From Hyphomicrobium sp. (GTDB lineage Bacteria; Pseudomonadota; Alphaproteobacteria; Rhizobiales; Hyphomicrobiaceae): a stretch of DNA of 64,000 nt. This document shows, one piece after another, positions 7,226 through 15,626 of the stretch. The stretch lies in contig PERI01000002.1 of NCBI GenBank assembly GCA_002928515.1, positions 372,001 through 436,000 of the forward strand. The letters are read 5' to 3'. Each line of letters opens with the position of its first letter. The first letter of the stretch is position 1. The position numbers and the translations under genes are program-made. Below the pieces are notes generated by a model, which was not told where the DNA came from, did no database searches, and worked only from the letters and a program-made list of their open reading frames with translations.

Positions 7226-7726
7226 ATGGAAGACGTTTTAAGTACACCACGCAAAGTGCAGGAAGATACCTTTGTGCTGCATCCGCATCGTTCGCTCAGT
7301 CCGCGCGGTTTTCTCATTTTGATGGGCTTGATCGGTGTTGTGAGTTTCATCATCGGCTTGGCCTTCGCAATGATCGGTGCGTGGCCCGTGATGGGTTTCT
7401 TTGGGCTGGATGCGGCGCTGATCTACTGGGCTTTCAAACTCAATTATCGTTCCGGTCGCCTGTATGAGACGGTGCAAGTTTCGCCGGATATTCTCAAGTT
7501 GACGCGCGTGCATCCGTCGGGACGAGAGGAAAAGTTTGAATTCAATCCGTATTGGGCGCGGGTGCGTTTGTCGACCGACCGACCTGACGGTCGCACATCG
7601 ATTCGATTGGCGGCGCAAGGGCGAGAGGTTCTATTCGGTCAATTTTTGACCGACGACGAGCGCCGGGCTTTTGCCGATGTTTTGTCAGACGCGCTTTTGC
7701 AATCGCGTGGCGGTGCGCGGATATAA
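7226..7726 (+). CDS. DUF2244 domain protein
   Basis: The protein has 166 residues. Two close membrane helices (about 29-52 and 54-70: FLILMGLIGVVSFIIGLAFA, then VMGFFGLDAALIYWAF) are followed by a soluble beta-rich part. The layout HPHRSLSPRGF, two helices, then PYWARVRL and REVLFGQFLTDDERRAFA is that of DUF2244, a family common in alphaproteobacteria and of unknown role. It is transcribed divergently from nth and ends three bases before a convergent small gene. Confidence 0.9.
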   Translation: MEDVLSTPRKVQEDTFVLHPHRSLSPRGFLILMGLIGVVSFIIGLAFAMIGAWPVMGFFGLDAALIYWAFKLNYRSGRLYETVQVSPDILKLTRVHPSGREEKFEFNPYWARVRLSTDRPDGRTSIRLAAQGREVLFGQFLTDDERRAFADVLSDALLQSRGGARI

Positions 7727-7729
7727 CTT

Positions 7730-7945
7730 CTATTCGTCTTTGACCATCGTCAACGCCGCGCTGCGATCGCTCGATTTCAGTTTCAAGAATTGCGCGCGGG
7801 CGGCTTTGATATCGCGTTCAGCACCACTTTCTGACGCCAGTTTCAATGCTTTTGTAGCTGCGTGATCTGCGCCACAAATGAAAATCAGCGCACGCGCTAA
7901 GCGTCCCATCATTGCGGGATCGATTTTAATGTCATCCATGCTCAT
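7730..7945 (-). CDS. Small conserved hypothetical protein
   Basis: The 71-residue protein reads MSMDDIKIDPAMMGRLAR and then two helices, LIFICGADHAATKALKLA and IKAARAQFLKLKSSDRSAAL. It has no signal peptide. A second ATG at 7939 is possible, and the AGGA upstream is rather far (13 bases). It lies just downstream of the glyoxalase gene on the same strand and probably shares its transcript. Function unknown. Confidence 0.6.
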   Translation of the reverse strand: MSMDDIKIDPAMMGRLARALIFICGADHAATKALKLASESGAERDIKAARAQFLKLKSSDRSAALTMVKDE

Positions 7946-7966
7946 GTGGGCCCGTTATTCCTAGGC

Positions 7967-8368
7967 TCATTTGAAACGACCGCCTTTTTGCAGCACTTCG
8001 ATTTTGTAGCCGTCAGGATCTTCGATGAAAAAGAATGTTCCGAATGGCTGGCCGTCGTGGGACATCGATTTGATGTCTTTGGGAAGATAACCGGCAGCTT
8101 CGATGCGTGTGCGTTCTGCACTCAGATCATCGACAACAAATGCCATATGGCCGTAGCCATTGCCTAGATCGTAAGATTGCTCGCGACCTTTATTGACCGT
8201 GATTTCCAACTCAAAATCGTTCTCGGTATTCTTCATGTAAATGAGCGTGAATTCGGGCCAATCTTTTCGATCTGCGATTTTCAGACCAAAGCACGTTTCG
8301 TAAAATTTGACAGAACGCGCTTCATCCATCACGCGCACCATCATGTGAACAGCTTTGGCCATGCCCAT
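7967..8368 (-). CDS. gloA: Lactoylglutathione lyase (glyoxalase I)
   Basis: GloA converts the methylglyoxal-glutathione adduct to S-lactoylglutathione. The protein is a double beta-alpha-beta-beta-beta fold; metal ligands fit His in KAVHMMVRV, Glu in DFELEIT, His in YGHMAFVVDD and Glu in YKIEVLQ. Other family marks are KFYETCFGLK and DPDGYKIEVL. I start at the ATG at 8368 (MGMAKAV), which has AAAGGA just before it; the ATG at 8362 would drop two residues. A longer reading to 8422 would overlap leuD. Confidence 0.9.
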   Translation of the reverse strand: MGMAKAVHMMVRVMDEARSVKFYETCFGLKIADRKDWPEFTLIYMKNTENDFELEITVNKGREQSYDLGNGYGHMAFVVDDLSAERTRIEAAGYLPKDIKSMSHDGQPFGTFFFIEDPDGYKIEVLQKGGRFK

Positions 8369-8384
8369 CTTTTCCTTTATAACG

Positions 8385-8993
8385 TTATAGCCAAGGACGT
8401 ACTGCGCTGACTTGTTGCTCAAACGAAGTTATCGCGTTCGCCTTCTCAAGTGTCAGGCCGATATTGTCGAGACCGTTCAGAAGACAATGCTTACGGAACG
8501 GATCAATGTCGAATTTTATGATGCCGCCGTCGGGTCCGCGAATTTCTTGGCTTTCAAGATCAACGGTTATCGTTGCGTTGGCACCGCGCTCGGCGTCATC
8601 CATCAGTTTATCGACGTCGGCTTGCGGTAGCTTGATCGGCAGAATGCCATTCTGGAAACAGTTGTTATAAAAAATATCGGCGAAGTCGGGGGCGATGACA
8701 CAGCGGATTCCGAAATCCAACAGCGCCCATGGCGCGTGCTCACGGCTCGATCCGCAGCCGAAATTTTCTCCAGTTACCAAAATTTTGGCGCTGCGATATT
8801 GCGGCTTGTTGAGTACGAAGTCTGAAACTTCTTTGCCGGTCGCGGGATCGAAACGCATTTCATAGAACAGAGATTTTCCAAGACCTGTGCGCTTGATCGT
8901 TTTCAGGAACTGTTTGGGAATAATCATATCGGTATCGATATTGCGCAGCGGCATCGGCGCTGCCACGCCTGTCAAAACCGTAAATTTATCCAT
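8385..8993 (-). CDS. leuD: 3-isopropylmalate dehydratase small subunit
   Basis: LeuD pairs with LeuC to isomerise 2-isopropylmalate to 3-isopropylmalate in leucine synthesis. The 202-residue protein shows the aconitase swivelling-domain motifs [29 protein letters not shown] and [16 protein letters not shown]. It is separated from leuC by about 2.7 kb of other genes. The glyoxalase gene follows on the same strand after 16 bases. Confidence 0.97.
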   Translation of the reverse strand: MDKFTVLTGVAAPMPLRNIDTDMIIPKQFLKTIKRTGLGKSLFYEMRFDPATGKEVSDFVLNKPQYRSAKILVTGENFGCGSSREHAPWALLDFGIRCVIAPDFADIFYNNCFQNGILPIKLPQADVDKLMDDAERGANATITVDLESQEIRGPDGGIIKFDIDPFRKHCLLNGLDNIGLTLEKANAITSFEQQVSAVRPWL

Positions 8994-9026
8994 GGTCAGC
9001 TCCTGAGTGCTAAATCGTCCGGGTCG

Positions 9027-9458
9027 TCATGCGCGCAACGCATCGGCCAGTGCGCGAAAAAATCCTTCGGCTGATGTCAGTCGTTTCGCGTGCCGAAACG
9101 CGCCGTGCTCGACAAGCGCTGCTTCGAGCTCAAACGGTTCGAGACGTTCAAGGCGCCGTTTAACGCCCGCAGGCTTGCGTCCGTCAAGATGCTGTTCGAG
9201 CGCAGTCACTATGGTCTCTACATATCCTGATATTCGGCCCAATTCGCGGGTGGCGGCCATCATGGCGGAGCGGTCGTTCGGGCTGATCTCCAGGATCGAA
9301 AGGGCGTTTGCTGCCCGTGCTAAGGTCGCCGCAATCTCCTCGGCATAGAGCGCGATCTTCTCGCGCCGTGTCATGTCGAGGGCTGCGACCTCTCCAGCCC
9401 AATGGTAAATGGTTCGGGCCAGGCCGATCAGGCTGTGGGCGTAGTCTGCAAAACGCAT
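9027..9458 (-). CDS. Conserved hypothetical protein upstream of leuD
   Basis: The 143-residue protein begins MRFADYAHSLIGLARTIYHW. It appears all-helical, with Ala-rich stretches (EIAATLARAANALSI) and no membrane segment or signal peptide. I do not recognise the family. It ends 33 bases before leuD on the same strand, so it is probably cotranscribed with it. The even codon use and lack of a better reading on the other strand support it as a real gene. Confidence 0.6.
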   Translation of the reverse strand: MRFADYAHSLIGLARTIYHWAGEVAALDMTRREKIALYAEEIAATLARAANALSILEISPNDRSAMMAATRELGRISGYVETIVTALEQHLDGRKPAGVKRRLERLEPFELEAALVEHGAFRHAKRLTSAEGFFRALADALRA

Positions 9459-9522
9459 AGCGGCGATCTCTGGTGGTCATCATCGCACCAGTTTACGGCC
9501 GTCACACAGAGCGGGGATAAGT

Positions 9523-10059
9523 TTATTTTACGGTCGGGTCTGCGTAGCATTTACGCATGTATTCACAGCGGTGGCTGCCGGAAAAATGCATGCTGTCACC
9601 CTTGGCGGGTGAAATAAAATTGCAGACTTCTTCCAGCCCTTCCGGTGTTAACCAGCCTTGGCGCCGTCCTCGCTGCACAGCAAAGCAATCCGCGGTTTCC
9701 TCATCGGGGCCGCGGAACTGGTGCCCGCATTCATGCGCGTAGATCCACTGCTTCACCGGCGTTGACACACGATCCAGCAGCTTGGGGTTCATAATCAAAA
9801 AGCCAGGATAGGCCGCGCCATAGTCGTCGAGCTTATGGTCCATGACGGTGGGGCGCTGGCCGCACAGCTGGCGTCGCCCATCGAGTTTGAACTGACCGGG
9901 CGGTACCAATTCGGCCTCACCACCCACGTGGGCCACGTATTCATCTGGTGTTGGAGTTGGTGTCGTGATTTGTGCATGAGCTGAGCCGAACGTCGCCGAC
10001 ATGGCCAAGCCTACAGCCATCGTGCAGCACGCACCACGCCCAAGAGCTAATCGCATCAT
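9523..10059 (-). CDS. Secreted zinc-metalloprotease-like protein (HExxH, ExxAD)
   Basis: The protein starts MMRLALGRGACC and has a signal peptide ending near GSAHAQ. The mature part contains HECGHQ, an HExxH zinc motif, followed eleven residues later by EETADCFA, which fits the ExxAD third-ligand motif of M48-type proteases. Six or more cysteines in the mature part (LCGQ, HECGH, ADCFA, VCNF, RCEY, KCY) suggest disulphides in the periplasm. The start is uncertain: ATG codons at 10059 and 10056 fit the signal peptide best, but earlier in-frame ATGs exist at 10122 and 10131. It is short for a full M48 enzyme. Function unknown; protease activity is inferred. Confidence 0.65.
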   Translation of the reverse strand: MMRLALGRGACCTMAVGLAMSATFGSAHAQITTPTPTPDEYVAHVGGEAELVPPGQFKLDGRRQLCGQRPTVMDHKLDDYGAAYPGFLIMNPKLLDRVSTPVKQWIYAHECGHQFRGPDEETADCFAVQRGRRQGWLTPEGLEEVCNFISPAKGDSMHFSGSHRCEYMRKCYADPTVK

Positions 10060-10209
10060 ATGGCGAAATGTTCGTCTCGAACTCACGCTTGTGTTCTCAA
10101 ACCAAGTTATGTTCAAAGGCATCCCTAGCATGGCGCGAAAATCAGACACACACAACTGCTCTGACCATGTCGCATGACGAGCACGAAGCGTCTGTGACAA
10201 TCGCGCCCG

Positions 10210-10626
10210 TCAGATCGTGGCTTCGGCTGCAATCGTATCCATATCGTCGTCTGAAAATCCGAAGTGATGGCCGATTTCGTGGATCAGCACGTGGGCGATC
10301 AAGTGCCCGAGTTCTTCATCGCTGCCAGCCCACTCATCGAGAATGGCGCGGCGATATAAAAATACCAGATCGGGCTCGCGCGGCGCATCAAGCACACTCT
10401 GCTTTTCAAGACTGACGCCTTGATACAAGCCCGTCAATTCGAATGGATCGTCGATACCTAGGCTCGACAGAATTTCCTCACTGGCAAAATCCTCGACGCG
10501 AATCACGAGGTCGCCTGCGACATCTCGGAAAGCATGAGGAATTTTTCCCCATGCGGCATGCGCCATAGCCTCGAAGTCGGCGAGACTAGGGGCCGTTGCT
10601 GTTTCCCAATTTAAATTAAATGTCAC
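10210..10626 (-). CDS. Zincin-like metallopeptidase family protein
   Basis: The 138-residue protein starts VTFNLNWETATAPSLADF and ends soon after HEIGHHFGFSDDDM. The zinc motif HExxH with the extra His, the position near the C-terminus and the size match the possible zinc metallopeptidase family PF06262. Members are widespread in alphaproteobacteria and their substrates are not known. The GTG at 10626 is used because AAGG lies eight bases upstream; a longer reading to 10827 has no such signal. The gene is divergent from the FeeM-like gene. Confidence 0.85.
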   Translation of the reverse strand: MTFNLNWETATAPSLADFEAMAHAAWGKIPHAFRDVAGDLVIRVEDFASEEILSSLGIDDPFELTGLYQGVSLEKQSVLDAPREPDLVFLYRRAILDEWAGSDEELGHLIAHVLIHEIGHHFGFSDDDMDTIAAEATI

Positions 10627-10852
10627 GACACTGCCTTTTGTTCGTTTCGAGCGAAACACTAACACGTTTACCATCGAAAGTGATTTGTCATGCAACGCGC
10701 GCAACTCGTTGTCGTCTCGTGCGTTACGATTAAGGCTATATGCGCCAAGATATAGGCTGTGATGCGACGATATACCCGTCGCCCATTCCTTACAGTTTAA
10801 CCGTTTGTGGCCCATGTGAGCCTGCACTCATTGCAATTTGAAAGTTCTCATC

Positions 10853-11617
10853 ATGTCGTTAAAGACGTCTCCTAGTTCGATTGCGTTTCGGCCGCGTCAA
10901 GACAACGTATTAAGCGGCACAGCGAAATTTCCATTCGAAATTCACGTCCTGACCGGCGAACATCATCGTGACGATGCCTATGCCCTGCGTTACCGCGCGT
11001 ATCATGCAAGCGGCATTTTAGAAGATGATCCATCAGGTCAGTTTCAGGATCGCGCCGATCAATTCTCATCAACAGCTATCGTCATTGCCTACGACAAGGG
11101 TAAGTGCGTTGGCACGGTTCGGATTTGTTTTAGTCATCCGTGGTTGCCGCTGACAACGCTGCCTTGCGCCCCATACTATCCAGCTCTGAAGGACGTGAAG
11201 CGGTCGGCTGCAGGCGCGCTCGTTGAAGTTGGTCGCATGGCGATCGATCCGGACATCACGAACACTTCATATCGTACAACGCTCTACGCAGCGCTTGTCC
11301 GTGCTGGCTTCATCGCAGCTCAAGCGGGTGGGGCGTCCCATGTGTTGGTGACAACAAAGGAAAGTGGCGTCGGTTTTTATAAAGCGATGCTTGGCTTTAA
11401 AGTTGTTGGCGAGCCTGGGCGCTATCCACCTGGCGATATTCCAATCACGTTGCTGGTCGGAACCATCGGTGAGGCGCAACTCAAGCAACGCGCGCAGAAT
11501 GCGTTCTTCCGCATCACGCTTGATGAAATTGGCAGCATGCGCGCTGCACTGGGTCCTGCACTCGCGCGTCCATCTGTGACGGTCAATGCGCCCGTTTATG
11601 GTTCGCAGATCCGATAA
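10853..11617 (+). CDS. FeeM-like N-acyl amino acid synthase (GNAT fold)
   Basis: The protein of about 254 residues resembles the FeeM catalytic core, which joins a fatty acyl chain from acyl carrier protein to an amino acid such as tyrosine. Visible parts are DAYALRYRAYHASG near the N-terminus, an acidic segment (EDDPSGQFQDRADQF), VGTVRICF, then VEVGRMAID and ATG-like acyl-binding core residues, ending GFYKAMLGFKVVG, as in acetyltransferase folds. ATG at 10853 is preferred; TTG at 10838 would add five residues. It is followed by a terminator and stands alone. Whether it makes a signal molecule or a membrane lipid precursor cannot be said. Confidence 0.7.
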   Translation: MSLKTSPSSIAFRPRQDNVLSGTAKFPFEIHVLTGEHHRDDAYALRYRAYHASGILEDDPSGQFQDRADQFSSTAIVIAYDKGKCVGTVRICFSHPWLPLTTLPCAPYYPALKDVKRSAAGALVEVGRMAIDPDITNTSYRTTLYAALVRAGFIAAQAGGASHVLVTTKESGVGFYKAMLGFKVVGEPGRYPPGDIPITLLVGTIGEAQLKQRAQNAFFRITLDEIGSMRAALGPALARPSVTVNAPVYGSQIR

Positions 11618-11637
11618 TCATTCGTGCAGAATAAAAT

Positions 11638-11676
11638 ACGCCGTCGTTAGCAATGCGCGCTAACGGCGGCGTTTTA
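11638..11676 (+). terminator. Intrinsic terminator after the FeeM-like gene
   Basis: A 14-base stem (ACGCCGTCGTTAGC at 11638-11651 with GCTAACGGCGGCGT at 11659-11672, one G-T pair) has a 7-base loop and is followed by TTTTATT. It is flanked by A on the other side, so it may also stop minus-strand transcription from leuC. Confidence 0.85.
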
Positions 11677-11721
11677 TTAAGCGGAATTTCCTTCAATCGT
11701 GTTGGCGCACGGCGTTAGGGA

Positions 11722-13128
11722 TTATTGTTGCCAAGTCCTCACATCGACGAAGTGGCCTTCGAGCGCAGCGGCTGCCGCCATGATGGGCGACACGAGATGG
11801 GTGCGGCCCTTATAGCCCTGACGCCCTTCGAAGTTGCGGTTCGAAGTGGAGGCACAGCGCTGGCCTGGCTTCAACTGGTCGGGGTTCATGCCGAGACACA
11901 TCGAGCAGCCCGGTTCGCGCCATTCAAAGCCTGCAGCTTTGAAAATTTGATCGAGACCTTCAGCTTCCGCCTGCTCTTTCACCAGACCAGAGCCAGGAAC
12001 GATCATCGCATAGGCGAGGCGTGATGAAATTTTCTTGCCATCAACGACGCCTGCGACGGCGCGCAAATCCTCGATGCGCCCATTCGTGCATGATCCGATC
12101 CATACGACATCAAGTGGAATGTCGGTGATTTTGGTCCCGGGTGTCAAACCCATGTAGTCTAGCGCACGAACCATCGACGCGCGCTTGTTCTCGTCGGAAA
12201 TTTTTGTCGGATCGGGTACAGCACCTGCTACCGAGATGACATCTTCCGGCGACGTGCCCCACGAAACGATGGGCGGCAAGTTGGCGGCATTCAGACGAAC
12301 TTCGCGATAGAAGTGCGCGCCTTCATCGGACTGCAGTTTTTCCCAGTATTTCATCGCCTGTTCCCAGGCAGCACCCTTGGGTGCTTTCGGGCGATCTTTG
12401 ATAAAGGCGAATGTCTTTTCGTCTGGCGCAATCATGCCAGCCCGCGCCCCGCCTTCGATCGACATATTGCAGATCGTCATACGGCCTTCCATCGATAGCG
12501 CACGGATCGCTTCGCCCGCGTATTCGATCACGGAACCTGTGCCGCCTGCGGTGCCGATCTCACCGATGATGGCGAGGATAATGTCTTTGGCACCGACGCC
12601 TTTTGGGCAGGTGCCATCCACCGTCACGCGCATATTTTTGGCTTTGGTTTGAATCAGTGTTTGCGTGGCGAGCACGTGTTCGACTTCGGATGTGCCGATG
12701 CCGTGGGCGAGCGCTCCGAATGCGCCATGCGTGGAGGTATGACTATCGCCGCAGACGATGGTGGTGCCGGGGAGTGTGAACCCTTGCTCGGGTCCGACGA
12801 CGTGCACGATACCCTGACGCTTGTCGCGCTCATGGAAATATTCAACGCCGAAATCTTTAGCGTTTTTGGCCAGCGTCTCGACTTGGATACGACTGTCGTC
12901 ATCGGCGATGCCTTGCGAGCGATCCGTCGTTGGCACGTTGTGATCGACGACGGCGAGCGTCTTTTCCGGCGCTCGGACTTTGCGACCTGACATGCGCAAG
13001 CCTTCAAACGCCTGTGGGCTCGTCACTTCGTGCACCAAATGGCGGTCGATGTAGAGGAGGCACGTGCCGTCGTCAGCGCGCTCGACTACGTGATCTTCGA
13101 AAATTTTGTCGTACAGCGTTTGTGCCAT
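11722..13128 (-). CDS. leuC: 3-isopropylmalate dehydratase large subunit
   Basis: LeuC carries the 4Fe-4S cluster of isopropylmalate isomerase in leucine synthesis. Cluster ligands Cys347 (GSCTNG), Cys408 and Cys411 (CSMCLGMN) are in the usual places, and [14 protein letters not shown] is the aconitase signature. The start [13 protein letters not shown] at 13128 gives 468 residues, the normal length; the 23 residues upstream of it in the same frame do not look conserved. It is not adjacent to its partner leuD. The 361 bases upstream, before the LysR gene, hold no gene, only a hairpin terminator for that gene. Confidence 0.97.
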   Translation of the reverse strand: MAQTLYDKIFEDHVVERADDGTCLLYIDRHLVHEVTSPQAFEGLRMSGRKVRAPEKTLAVVDHNVPTTDRSQGIADDDSRIQVETLAKNAKDFGVEYFHERDKRQGIVHVVGPEQGFTLPGTTIVCGDSHTSTHGAFGALAHGIGTSEVEHVLATQTLIQTKAKNMRVTVDGTCPKGVGAKDIILAIIGEIGTAGGTGSVIEYAGEAIRALSMEGRMTICNMSIEGGARAGMIAPDEKTFAFIKDRPKAPKGAAWEQAMKYWEKLQSDEGAHFYREVRLNAANLPPIVSWGTSPEDVISVAGAVPDPTKISDENKRASMVRALDYMGLTPGTKITDIPLDVVWIGSCTNGRIEDLRAVAGVVDGKKISSRLAYAMIVPGSGLVKEQAEAEGLDQIFKAAGFEWREPGCSMCLGMNPDQLKPGQRCASTSNRNFEGRQGYKGRTHLVSPIMAAAAALEGHFVDVRTWQQ

Positions 13129-13489
13129 GTCGCGTGGGGCCCTTCGGCGGCAATGTTGGAAAGTCGTGCGTTTAGATAGCGTTCCGAACGCTGACACGCA
13201 AATTGCCGTTAGTCGCGGGCCTGAGAGGCAGCTCTGAGCCTTCTCGAAAAGCGCTTTAACTCAAATAAACCGCAGATTTTATTACGGAAAAGGCCGAACT
13301 AGCAGCGCCTAGGGACGCTGTCAGTTCGGCCAAGTTGAGGGGAACGACACTGTTCCAGATGGCTGACACACCCAGGCGGTGGCAATCGTAAACCCGGCTG
13401 TGACGCGCCTCATGCGTGAAGATACGACTGAAGTGGCATTCGGATCAAAAAAAATTTGAGGCCGGGGGACATTGCTTAACATCGGCGAA
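13129..13489. other. leuC upstream region, no gene seen
   Basis: The stretch between leuC and the upstream LysR gene has no credible coding region. It contains the minus-strand terminator at 13288-13331 and, below it, an AT-richer part (about 13255-13290) where a leuC promoter would be expected. I see no leucine-rich leader peptide. Confidence 0.5.
13288..13331 (-). terminator. Terminator of the trxB-lysR unit
   Basis: GGCCGAACT at 13292-13300 and AGTTCGGCC at 13323-13331 form the base of a long hairpin whose upper stem (CAGCG with CGCTG) continues after a two-base mismatch. On the minus strand it is followed directly by TTTT. It lies 159 bases after the LysR stop. Confidence 0.65.
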
Positions 13490-14377
13490 TTACTTCGGGC
13501 GTTTGGCCTTGACGACCAGAAAATCTCGCAAAAGCTGCACTTTTTTTGATGAACGTAGTTCTTCGGGAAAGGCAAAGACCATCTGCAAGGTCGGTTGTTC
13601 GATCTCGGGGAGAACTGGGACGAGTTCGCCCTCATCCTCGGTCATGTAGTCGGGGATCATGCCTATGCCGATACCGGCTTTGATGGCGAACTTGATGGCG
13701 ACCACGCTATTGACGCGTAGCACGGCTGCGCGGCGCTCCAGGCCAGAGCGTCCTGCGGTCTCGATCCAGCTCATGGCATCCAAGTGTTGGGCAGGCAATC
13801 CGCTATAGGCGACAATCCGGTGTTGATCGAGGTCGGCTAAATCTTTCGGTGCGCCAAAGCGGCGAATGTATTGTGCAGACGCGAACGCCCGAACGCGGCT
13901 TTCAAACAGTGGACGGCGCACCAAGTCGGCCTGTTCCGGCTCGCGCGTCCAGATGGCGACGTCAGCTTCACGCATCCCGATATCGACCTGCTCATCGGTC
14001 AAGATCAATTCGATGCGAATGTCTGGATAGAGATCAGTGAATTCGCGCAAGCGTTGCGTTAGCCATACCGTGCCAAAGCCAATCGGCGCGGTGACGCGTA
14101 AATCGCCGGAAGGCTTGCTTGTGGTGTCAGACAAAAGCGTTTCTGCAGTTTTCAGTTTGGCAAACACTTCGACAACTGTGCGATTGAGCAGTTCGCCTTG
14201 CTCGGTCAAAACGAGCCCGCGCGCGTGGCGATGAAACAGCGTGACTTTGAGATCGGCTTCGAGGGCTGAGATTTGTCGGCTCACAGCCGACTGGCTCATG
14301 TGCAGTTGTTCGCCGGCATGCGTGAAGCTGCCTGCCTCGGCCGCGGCATGAAAAATTCGCAGCTTGTCCCAGTCCAT
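13490..14377 (-). CDS. LysR family transcriptional regulator
   Basis: The regulator has 295 residues from the ATG at 14377. The N-terminal helix-turn-helix is clear: MDWDKLRIFHAAAEAGSFTHAG, then SQSAVSRQISALE. The periplasmic-binding-like effector domain follows (GDLRVTAPIGFGTVWL, IELILTDEQVDIGMREADVAI). Its effector is unknown. It lies 31 bases after trxB on the same strand and is probably cotranscribed with it, an arrangement seen in rhizobia. The opening of a longer in-frame reading (to 14449) looks non-conserved. Confidence 0.92.
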   Translation of the reverse strand: MDWDKLRIFHAAAEAGSFTHAGEQLHMSQSAVSRQISALEADLKVTLFHRHARGLVLTEQGELLNRTVVEVFAKLKTAETLLSDTTSKPSGDLRVTAPIGFGTVWLTQRLREFTDLYPDIRIELILTDEQVDIGMREADVAIWTREPEQADLVRRPLFESRVRAFASAQYIRRFGAPKDLADLDQHRIVAYSGLPAQHLDAMSWIETAGRSGLERRAAVLRVNSVVAIKFAIKAGIGIGMIPDYMTEDEGELVPVLPEIEQPTLQMVFAFPEELRSSKKVQLLRDFLVVKAKRPK

Positions 14378-14484
14378 CGCCTGCGGTCCAATTTCCGAGT
14401 CAGCCGACGCGTGGCTCGCGCCGGGTCTGGCGCGCGAACTGTAACGCAACTTTATTGCGTTGCAATAGTTGCATAGCTGGAAAG

Positions 14485-15453
14485 CTATTCGGCCGCGTGG
14501 GCTGTGCTTTCCAGTTTGGCCAGGAAACGCTCCGCTTCGAGCGCGGCCATGCAGCCCATCCCGGCGGCTGTGACGGCTTGACGGAATACTTCGTCCTTTA
14601 CGTCACCTGCCGCGTAAACGCCCGGTATGGCTGTCGCCGTCGAGTCTGGTGCTGTGATCAAGTATCCCGATGGCGTCATTTCGAGTTGGCCCTTGAACAG
14701 GCTCGTTGCCGGTGCGTGGCCGATTGCGATGAACACGCCATCGACCGCGCGTTCGCTGATCTTGCCGGTTTTCACATTCTTCAATTTGACGGACGTGACA
14801 GATTTTGGTGCAGGGGTGCCGACGATTTCCTCAATTGCTGAGTCCCACACGACTTCGACTTTTGGATTTTTGAACAATCTTTCTTGCAGAATTTTTTCCG
14901 CGCGGAAGCCGTCGCGACGATGAACAATCGTCACCTTCGAGGCAAAGTTTGTCAGGAACAAAGCTTCTTCAACGGCGGTGTTACCGCCGCCAACAACCAT
15001 GACCTCTTTGCCTTTGTAGAAAAAGCCATCGCAGGTTGCGCACGCCGAGACGCCGTGACCTTGGAACATTTCTTCCGACGGCAAGCCAAGCCAGCGCGCC
15101 TGTGCGCCGGTGCAGATGATCAGTGTATCGCAGGTGTAGATATCGCCGCTGTCGCCTTCGAGACGGATCGGTCGGCTGCGCAACTCCACTTTGTTGATGT
15201 GGTCCATGACAATTTCGGTGCCGACGTGGGCTGCCTGGGCCTGCATCTGCTCCATCAGCCAAGGGCCTTGGATGGCATCGGCAAAGCCCGGATAGTTTTC
15301 GACATCGGTCGTGATGGTCAATTGTCCGCCTGGCTGCGAGCCCTGGATCATCAGCGGGTTCAACATGGCGCGCGCAGCGTAAATCGCGGCTGTATATCCG
15401 GCGGGGCCGGAGCCGAGAATGATCACTTTGGCATGGCGCGGCTGGTTCGACAT
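14485..15453 (-). CDS. trxB: Thioredoxin-disulfide reductase
   Basis: TrxB is the FAD- and NADPH-dependent enzyme that reduces thioredoxin in the cytoplasm. The FAD motif GSGPAGYTAAIYAARA is at about residues 15-30, the redox-active pair CATC is at 138-141 (ACATCDGFF), and the NADPH motif VVGGGNTAVEEA follows. The FAD end motif YAAGDVKD is near the C-terminus. ATG at 15453 (MSNQPRHAK) is chosen; the previous ATG at 15471 adds six residues. Confidence 0.97.
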   Translation of the reverse strand: MSNQPRHAKVIILGSGPAGYTAAIYAARAMLNPLMIQGSQPGGQLTITTDVENYPGFADAIQGPWLMEQMQAQAAHVGTEIVMDHINKVELRSRPIRLEGDSGDIYTCDTLIICTGAQARWLGLPSEEMFQGHGVSACATCDGFFYKGKEVMVVGGGNTAVEEALFLTNFASKVTIVHRRDGFRAEKILQERLFKNPKVEVVWDSAIEEIVGTPAPKSVTSVKLKNVKTGKISERAVDGVFIAIGHAPATSLFKGQLEMTPSGYLITAPDSTATAIPGVYAAGDVKDEVFRQAVTAAGMGCMAALEAERFLAKLESTAHAAE

Positions 15454-15626
15454 CGGCTTGATCCTTGGCAATCTCTGGGCTGGTTATTAGGGGTTTCGGG
15501 AGGACAACGTCAATGAGACGGAGGTGATTGTCAGCCTTGCAAATTGATGTGTGAGATGTTTCCTGCGACAGGCTGGCACGGGTATGCGTTCAACGGTTTC
15601 TAATGGCAGCAATGAGAGGGAACGAC

